From Euryarchaeota archaeon UBA10 (lineage in GTDB: Archaea; Thermoplasmatota; Poseidoniia; Poseidoniales; Poseidoniaceae), in assembly GCA_002498185.1 (NCBI GenBank), contig DAGO01000089.1, positions 860-11,708 on the forward strand: 10,849 bases of DNA. The letters are read 5' to 3'. The notes under the pieces were generated by a model. It had not been told where the DNA came from. It ran no database searches and saw only the letters and a list, made by a program, of their open reading frames with translations. This document shows positions 7,011-10,849 of the stretch, piece after piece (within the stretch, counting starts at the first letter, position 1; each line of letters opens with the position of its first letter). The translations under genes and the position numbers were made by a program.

Positions 7011-7996
7011 TTCCGGATGTATCTCAACATGGGTCTGCAGAAACCACAGAATGGAAGCCTGTGGAAAATACTCCTGTGATAATGTTCGACCGTGTTTCAA
7101 AATCCTATGGTAGAATCAATGCAATGAACAGCGTTTCACTAGGTATTTCGGGCGGAGTTACCGGGATTCTTGGAATGAATGGAGCGGGTAAATCAACTCT
7201 GTTCAAATTGATGATGGGTAAAATCAAACCTAGCTCTGGAGCGATTAGGCTGTTTGGAACGGACCCTTGGAAAAATCCTGCGCCTTATTCCAGAGTAGGG
7301 TTTGTTCCGGAACATGAAAAAATGTATGATTGGATGACGGCTTTCGACTTCGTAACCACTTTCGCAAGGCTCCACGGCATGACCAGAGAAGAAGCCAGCA
7401 AAGAGGCAACGAGGGTTCTTTCATTCGTATCATTGGGAGACGTAATGCACAAGAGAATCGGTCAATTTTCTAAAGGGATGCGCCAGAGAGTGAAAATTGC
7501 ACATGCTTTAGTTAACGACCCTGAATTGATTATTCTTGACGAGCCTCTGCAAGGCTGTGACCCACTTGCTAGAACAACCATAATGAACGTAATCAAAGAA
7601 CTCGGAGCGATGGGTAGAACCGTGCTGGTTTCTAGCCATATTCTGCATGAAATAGAGAGAATTACTGAACAGATTGTAATTCTACATCGTGGACGAATAC
7701 TCGCACTTGGTAATTCCCATGCGATCAGAGAAATGCTGGACCAGCATCCTCACAAGATAGAGCTAGAATGTGATGAGCCACGTAAGTTAGCCAAGAGTAT
7801 GTTGGCTATTGATGAAGTGACAGGTATGTCATTTTCAAGCCCTACTAAATTGCTAATTGAAACTCGCCATCTGGGCGAAGTCCACAAAAAATTACCGAGT
7901 ACAATCGTCGAAAGCGGTAGTAAAGTTACTGCAATTGACAATCCCGATGACGACCTTCAATCGATTTTGATGTACCTTACAGGTGGGGCGCTATGA
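7007..7996 (+). CDS. ABC transporter ATP-binding protein, exporter 2
   Basis: Second ATPase of the operon, expected to pair with the permease that follows, or to form a heterodimer with the first ATPase. Motifs: Walker A GMNGAGKST (56-64), signature FSKGMRQR (154-161), Walker B LIILDE (174-179), H-loop His211 in VSSHILHEIER. The Q-loop site is FVPEHEKM with Glu, as in the first ATPase. After Walker B the usual NGLDP is QGCDP (182-186), so the D-loop Leu is Cys; the Asp is kept. Compared with the first ATPase it has ~20 extra N-terminal residues (SAETTEWKPVENTPV). A ~100-residue C-terminal extension ends in DDLQSILMYLTGG. The two ATPases are clearly diverged from each other, so they are not a recent tandem copy. 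It overlaps the next gene by ATGA (7993-7996). Confidence 0.93.
   Translation: MIPDVSQHGSAETTEWKPVENTPVIMFDRVSKSYGRINAMNSVSLGISGGVTGILGMNGAGKSTLFKLMMGKIKPSSGAIRLFGTDPWKNPAPYSRVGFVPEHEKMYDWMTAFDFVTTFARLHGMTREEASKEATRVLSFVSLGDVMHKRIGQFSKGMRQRVKIAHALVNDPELIILDEPLQGCDPLARTTIMNVIKELGAMGRTVLVSSHILHEIERITEQIVILHRGRILALGNSHAIREMLDQHPHKIELECDEPRKLAKSMLAIDEVTGMSFSSPTKLLIETRHLGEVHKKLPSTIVESGSKVTAIDNPDDDLQSILMYLTGGAL
7982..7988 (+). promoter_or_regulatory. Ribosome binding site of the second permease gene
   Basis: GGTGGGG four bases before the ATG at 7993, within the end of the second ATPase gene. Together with the ATGA overlap it supports the ATG at 7993 rather than the one at Met5. Confidence 0.55.
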
Positions 7997-9312
7997 GCAG
8001 TAGAATGGATACGATTTGGTCAAAACTCGACCGTAAATCCACAGCTATTGCCGAATTCACAATGCGGCAATATCGCACGAGAATTTCTACATGGGTTGTG
8101 ATGATTGCTTCCGCACTCGCACTGTTTTTGATGCTATTATTTTACATCGAAGCAATGAACACTGAAATCGAATCCATTGACAATGACGGTGATTCCTTTG
8201 ACACAGATGGAGATGGTTACCCCGATGGCCAAGAACGGCTAGAAGGCACTAATCCCGATTCAGCTGAATCATTTCCCGATTGGGTCGAACCGGACCCACC
8301 TGAAAAATGGATAAATGAAGATGATATCAATTGGGAGATTCTGGGTGATGGAGAAAATTATGTTGGAGATGACGATGACGGTGATTGTACCAACCTTGAC
8401 ACCTCCAGCCAAAGAGACGGCAATGACAATGGCCGGGAATGCGACATCCTAGTCACTGTTGATGCTCTCAATTCAACGATAACAGTAGATGCTGACGCAA
8501 ATGTCGATGAAGACCCTGATGAAGAAAAATATGGTAAAGAAGCAGGCCATCGATCATTCATTTTGGGTATTGGAAAATTCGGGATTGTGTATCTCCTAGG
8601 GATATTCCTTCCACTGTTCTTGGCTACTGGATTGATCAGAGAGGAGATGTCTGAAGGCACAATCCATTACATGTTAGCGAAGCCAATAGCTAGAGGAGAA
8701 TTGTTGCTGTACAGAATGCTTGGTTACATTGGAATAACTTGGCCATTTATTATCTCTGTTTGTGTTATACTCTGCCTAATCACTGGCTTTACAGGACCGG
8801 GAGAGGGTTTCTTCCGTTGGTCTGACATTGGCGTATGGATGTCGATTGCATGGGCAACGATGCTAGTATCGCTAGTTTATGGGACAATATTCTGCGGGTT
8901 TGGAATTATCTGGAAAAATGGTGTAATTCTAGCCATCATTTTTGCCGCTTGGGAATTAGGAATGGCATTTGTTGCAATTTTCACCGGAGGCGATTCCGCA
9001 ATTCGATACATGTCAGTTATCGGTTGGGGAATGATCATTGTCGATGCTGGAGTAGCCATTAGTTGGCCTGATAATTGGCAACTAATCGAAATCGGTCTCT
9101 GGGGCGGAGGTCATGGAGAAGAAAATTGGCTTGGAGAAATGGCATATGTCGCATTACCAGCCGCTGAACCTCTGGCTGCTTTCAGTGGAAGTCCAAACCT
9201 AGGAGTTAGCAATTGGTTATCATTCCTAATCTCGACATTGGTCTTAGTTTTCCAGGGCGCAATGTTTTGGTTCATCGGGCAGTCGATTTTCAAAGGCAAG
9301 GAAGTGGATTAA
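7993..9312 (+). CDS. ABC-2 type transporter permease with acidic calcium-binding-type extracytoplasmic loop, exporter 2
   Basis: Membrane partner of the preceding ATPase. A basic N-terminus (RQYRTRIS, 25-32) precedes TM1 (~34-54). An unusually long hydrophilic loop, ~56-190, then separates TM1 from TM2 (~194-215). Residues 63-88 contain DNDGDSFDTDGDGYPDGQE and GTNP, the DxDxDG-xx-DxxE pattern of thrombospondin type 3 / EF-hand-like calcium loops. A second acidic patch, 119-151, contains GDDDDGD and DGNDNGRE and is bounded by Cys132 and Cys150, which might form a disulfide. After TM2 comes the ABC-2 cytoplasmic motif LIREEMSEGTIHYMLAKPI (214-232). Further hydrophobic segments lie near 244-266, 281-305, 309-331, 340-356 and 408-432. 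By the positive-inside pattern the acidic loop should face outward. The stop TAA overlaps the next ATG by one base (TAATG). Function as exporter subunit is by family; the role of the loop is unknown. Confidence 0.88.
   Translation: MSSRMDTIWSKLDRKSTAIAEFTMRQYRTRISTWVVMIASALALFLMLLFYIEAMNTEIESIDNDGDSFDTDGDGYPDGQERLEGTNPDSAESFPDWVEPDPPEKWINEDDINWEILGDGENYVGDDDDGDCTNLDTSSQRDGNDNGRECDILVTVDALNSTITVDADANVDEDPDEEKYGKEAGHRSFILGIGKFGIVYLLGIFLPLFLATGLIREEMSEGTIHYMLAKPIARGELLLYRMLGYIGITWPFIISVCVILCLITGFTGPGEGFFRWSDIGVWMSIAWATMLVSLVYGTIFCGFGIIWKNGVILAIIFAAWELGMAFVAIFTGGDSAIRYMSVIGWGMIIVDAGVAISWPDNWQLIEIGLWGGGHGEENWLGEMAYVALPAAEPLAAFSGSPNLGVSNWLSFLISTLVLVFQGAMFWFIGQSIFKGKEVD
8179..8259 (+). other. Asp-rich calcium-binding-type repeat in the permease loop
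   Basis: Codes residues 63-89 of the second permease. The spacing D-x-D-x-D-G-x-x-D-x-x-E, followed by G-T-N-P, is the pattern of thrombospondin type 3-like repeats of bacterial and archaeal surface proteins, where the carboxylates bind Ca2+. Only one clear copy is present, with a partial D-N-D-G-D copy just before it and a more degenerate acidic patch at residues 119-151. Dockerin is less likely because there is no duplicated 22-residue unit. Confidence 0.6.
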
Positions 9313-10439
9313 TGTCGGAATCAGCGAAGTTCACGGGCGATTTGTCAAGCCTGTGGAAATTGCAGAATCTACCTCCCATTCACCATCTCACTTGGGATTG
9401 GTGGTGGTGGCTGGTCATGTTGGATGATGAAGGAGGCAACCCTGCTGGAAAGCAATTAATGGTCCTATGGTCAACTAAAGACAACCCTCTCGTTGAGGTA
9501 AACGGACATCCTTGGAAACCGGTCGGAAGGCCTGGATTCGATGATGATGGGGGTATAGCAATGGATGGAATGGTTGCAGCATGGTGGTACGATGGTTACA
9601 AAATGATTGAGCCGTTGGTATTGGAAGAAAGTCGAATTATCGTGATCGCTGAAGACCATCCCGATTGGCCATACGAAAAAGGCGGTGTTGTTGCATCGCA
9701 TACAGAAAACGAATACTCAATGGGACTTAACCCTGAAGAAGACAAATTCTGGCTAAAGCTAGAAACAGCCCACGGTAATTTCGATTTGAAGATGGAGCCC
9801 TGGAATAATGCTATGTCAAGCATGAAAGTCGCTCAGGCCGAATATGGTCTTGGAATGGGATATGGAATCTCTAGATTGCATGGAGCCCTGTGTGATGGAA
9901 CAATTGATGGAAAGAAGGTGAACGGCTCAGCATATTTCCAGAAAGTTTGCGTTCAAGCACCATCTCCGCCTTGGTTTTGGGGAATGCTGCATCTAGACGA
10001 CGGCTCCTATATTGACTGGTTTGTACCACATGTCTCTCCGACTTTGACAGCAAAAGATTCACGCCATTGGAAAAGAAGAGATTTCACACATTTTCCACTT
10101 TCGATGGGAGGTCTGTTCCATGATGTTGGCCGACAAAGAAGCGAAAGATTCAGTGAAGTTAGAGTTGAAAGAACCTGCAATGAATTGGGGCTACCCACTT
10201 TTCACGTACACATGTGGAATGGTGTGACTGAAATCAGAATTGAAGCTAAGGCGGTAACTAGAGCACATTGGACTTTCGACCAACCAACCAGGGGGGGAAT
10301 GAGATCCCATTTGACCTACAATGAGTACCCGTTGGATGTAACCAAACTGGAAATTGACGATGAACAGGGTATTCGAGGCCGCGGAGATTGGGGCGCTATC
10401 CGAGGCAATGCAGAACACTCTTGGGGGCTACTTCACTGA
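9312..10439 (+). CDS. Trp-rich soluble protein, possible CrtC/AttH-like (lipocalin-type) family
   Basis: 375 residues, no signal peptide and no membrane segment, so probably cytosolic. An upstream in-frame start near 9213 exists but lies inside the permease gene. The ATG at 9312, overlapping the permease stop (TAATG) with AGGAAGTGG just upstream, is the natural start. About 21 Trp occur, including TWDWWWWLVML (27-37). Two blocks resemble CrtC/AttH-like double-barrel proteins: HHLTWDWWWWLVMLDDEGG against the family's 'EWWYxxGxL-x-DxxG', and NGSAYFQKV then PPWFWGMLHLDDGSYIDWF (204-237) against 'GxAWxDHxxG...WxWFxxxLdDG'. The expected Asp-His of the second block is replaced by Phe-Gln. The C-terminal part (HVHMWNGVTEIRIEAK; HLTYNEYP) is strand-rich, fitting a second barrel. 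Known relatives include hydroxyneurosporene (carotenoid) hydratase and the AttH protein found beside ABC transporter genes. I infer binding of a hydrophobic ligand linked to the exporter; the family call is tentative. Confidence 0.6.
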   Translation: MSESAKFTGDLSSLWKLQNLPPIHHLTWDWWWWLVMLDDEGGNPAGKQLMVLWSTKDNPLVEVNGHPWKPVGRPGFDDDGGIAMDGMVAAWWYDGYKMIEPLVLEESRIIVIAEDHPDWPYEKGGVVASHTENEYSMGLNPEEDKFWLKLETAHGNFDLKMEPWNNAMSSMKVAQAEYGLGMGYGISRLHGALCDGTIDGKKVNGSAYFQKVCVQAPSPPWFWGMLHLDDGSYIDWFVPHVSPTLTAKDSRHWKRRDFTHFPLSMGGLFHDVGRQRSERFSEVRVERTCNELGLPTFHVHMWNGVTEIRIEAKAVTRAHWTFDQPTRGGMRSHLTYNEYPLDVTKLEIDDEQGIRGRGDWGAIRGNAEHSWGLLH

Positions 10440-10462
10440 TGAAATCGCCGTAAGGTTCATCA
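10437..10462 (+). other. Short inverted repeat after the Trp-rich gene
   Basis: TGATGAA (10437-10443) and TTCATCA (10456-10462) form a 7-bp stem with a 12-base loop. The left arm overlaps the TGA stop of the upstream gene. No T-tract follows. It might mark the end of the operon or be chance. The remaining bases to 10498 hold no other structure I can support except the ribosome binding site before the next gene. Confidence 0.25.
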
Positions 10463-10485
10463 TCGACTATGTCCCGATACTAATT

Positions 10486-10494
10486 AGGAGAGGT
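10486..10494 (+). promoter_or_regulatory. Ribosome binding site of the last gene
   Basis: AGGAGAGGT ends four bases before the ATG at 10499. It indicates a led message, so the last gene is either read through from the operon or has a promoter with a leader in the 59-base gap. No clear TATA box was seen. Confidence 0.6.
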
Positions 10495-10498
10495 TATT

Positions 10499-10849
10499 AT
10501 GTCCGATGAGGAACTATCAACTGAGACCGCAGAAGAAGGAAGTCCCCAAGTGGAAACTGAGGAGTCTGAAAATTCAACATCCAACCAAAACTCACTCAGG
10601 GAAAAATTCCGCTTGACTGGTGATGAAGAAATTCTCAAAGATGTGAAGCCATCCATCTTTGCGTTCGTTCCAATGTATGTTATTTCGCTAATAATTCTTG
10701 GAGCACACCTACTCTTTGCCATTGATTGGGATGCCAGTAGTGACGACAATTTCATGGTCAAAACCATGGTTTTCTTGATTGAACTATCAGACATTGGAGA
10801 AATCGGATTCGTTCTAGTTATGCTAGGTGTTGCTTGGTTTAACAGAATG
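10499..10849 (+). CDS. Membrane protein, N-terminal fragment (possible bacterial-PH-like family)
   Basis: Open frame of 117 codons from ATG 10499 running off the right edge without a stop. It starts with an acidic, Ser/Thr/Glu-rich tail of ~35 residues, then LREKFRLTGDEEILKDVKPS, then a hydrophobic segment (about residues 54-75, FVPMYVISLIILGAHLLFAI). A short polar loop (DWDASSDDN) follows, then further hydrophobic stretches (~86-95 and ~101-114). A charged 'GDEEIL-x-x-x-[KR]PS' just before the first membrane segment is seen in archaeal and bacterial membrane proteins with bacterial PH (bPH2/DUF304-like) domains, but too little is present to be sure. The acidic tail is similar in style to that of the first permease at 5964. 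Strong ribosome binding site AGGAGAGGT upstream. Confidence 0.75.
   Translation, partial: MSDEELSTETAEEGSPQVETEESENSTSNQNSLREKFRLTGDEEILKDVKPSIFAFVPMYVISLIILGAHLLFAIDWDASSDDNFMVKTMVFLIELSDIGEIGFVLVMLGVAWFNRM

Noticed and set aside
7044..7064. CCACAG / CTGTGG inverted repeat with 9-base loop early in the second ATPase gene
   Set aside because: A 6-bp stem within coding sequence is expected by chance at this window size and no partner element supports a role.
8179..8530. Repetitive GAT/GAC-rich stretch considered as a DNA repeat
   Set aside because: The periodicity follows codons for Asp, Gly and Glu with no repeated DNA unit or spacer pattern; it is protein-level composition.
8358..8660. 100-residue open frame on the minus strand inside the second permease gene
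   Set aside because: It is the antisense shadow of the Asp-rich loop; Ser-rich low-complexity translation mirrors GAT/GAC codons, with no ribosome binding site or family motif.
9213..9311. Upstream start of the Trp-rich gene
   Set aside because: It lies inside the permease gene, has a non-ATG codon, and the added residues are the permease's last codons in another frame.
5004..9312. Specific substrate label (drug, copper, heme) for the ABC genes
   Set aside because: The ATPases match a broad export family and the permeases lack substrate-defining features, so a named substrate is not supported.
10480..10794. 104-residue minus-strand open frame at the right edge
   Set aside because: It lies opposite a plus-strand frame that has a strong ribosome binding site and membrane segments; its own Ser-rich translation is typical of a shadow.

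Overview
The window reads as chromosomal DNA of an archaeon. The best single marker is the 723-residue tRNA-guanine transglycosylase, which carries a C-terminal PUA domain as archaeal (archaeosine-type) enzymes do and bacterial/eukaryotic queuosine enzymes do not. Strong GGAGGTGA-type ribosome binding sites, very short or overlapping gene junctions, moderate G+C (a little over 40% by eye), and acidic Asp-rich extracytoplasmic loops fit a planktonic euryarchaeon/Thermoplasmatota such as a Marine Group II (Poseidoniales-like) lineage. That placement is an inference, not a demonstration.

Layout. (1) 1-2250, minus strand: sufC-sufB-sufD, the core Fe-S cluster assembly machine. sufD enters from the left edge with only its first ~30 codons visible. 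(2) 2251-2344: a 94-base divergent control region. (3) 2345-4963, plus strand: an Nfu-type Fe-S carrier followed 9 bases later by an archaeosine TGT. The TGT is unusual: both catalytic aspartates are kept, all four zinc ligands of the family are replaced, and it carries an ArcS-like middle domain whose signature motif is also lost. (4) 5004-10439, plus strand: a tightly packed five-gene operon (ATPase, permease, ATPase, permease, Trp-rich soluble protein) with junctions of 0, -4, -4 and -1 bases. The four transporter genes look like two ABC-2 type exporter pairs or one hetero-oligomeric exporter. The second permease has a ~130-residue acidic loop with a calcium-binding-type repeat. The fifth gene looks like a CrtC/AttH-type (lipocalin-like) protein, which would recall the bacterial AttEFGH gene arrangement. 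(5) 10499-10849: start of a membrane protein cut by the right edge.

How it fits together: the left half is a divergent Fe-S biogenesis locus (SufCBD on one side, Nfu on the other) joined to a tRNA-modification gene. The right half is one transcription unit for export across, or organisation of, the cell envelope, substrate unknown. No mobile element, CRISPR array, rRNA or tRNA gene is visible. Apart from the intergenic stretches at 2251-2344, 4964-5003 and 10440-10498, the window is almost entirely coding.
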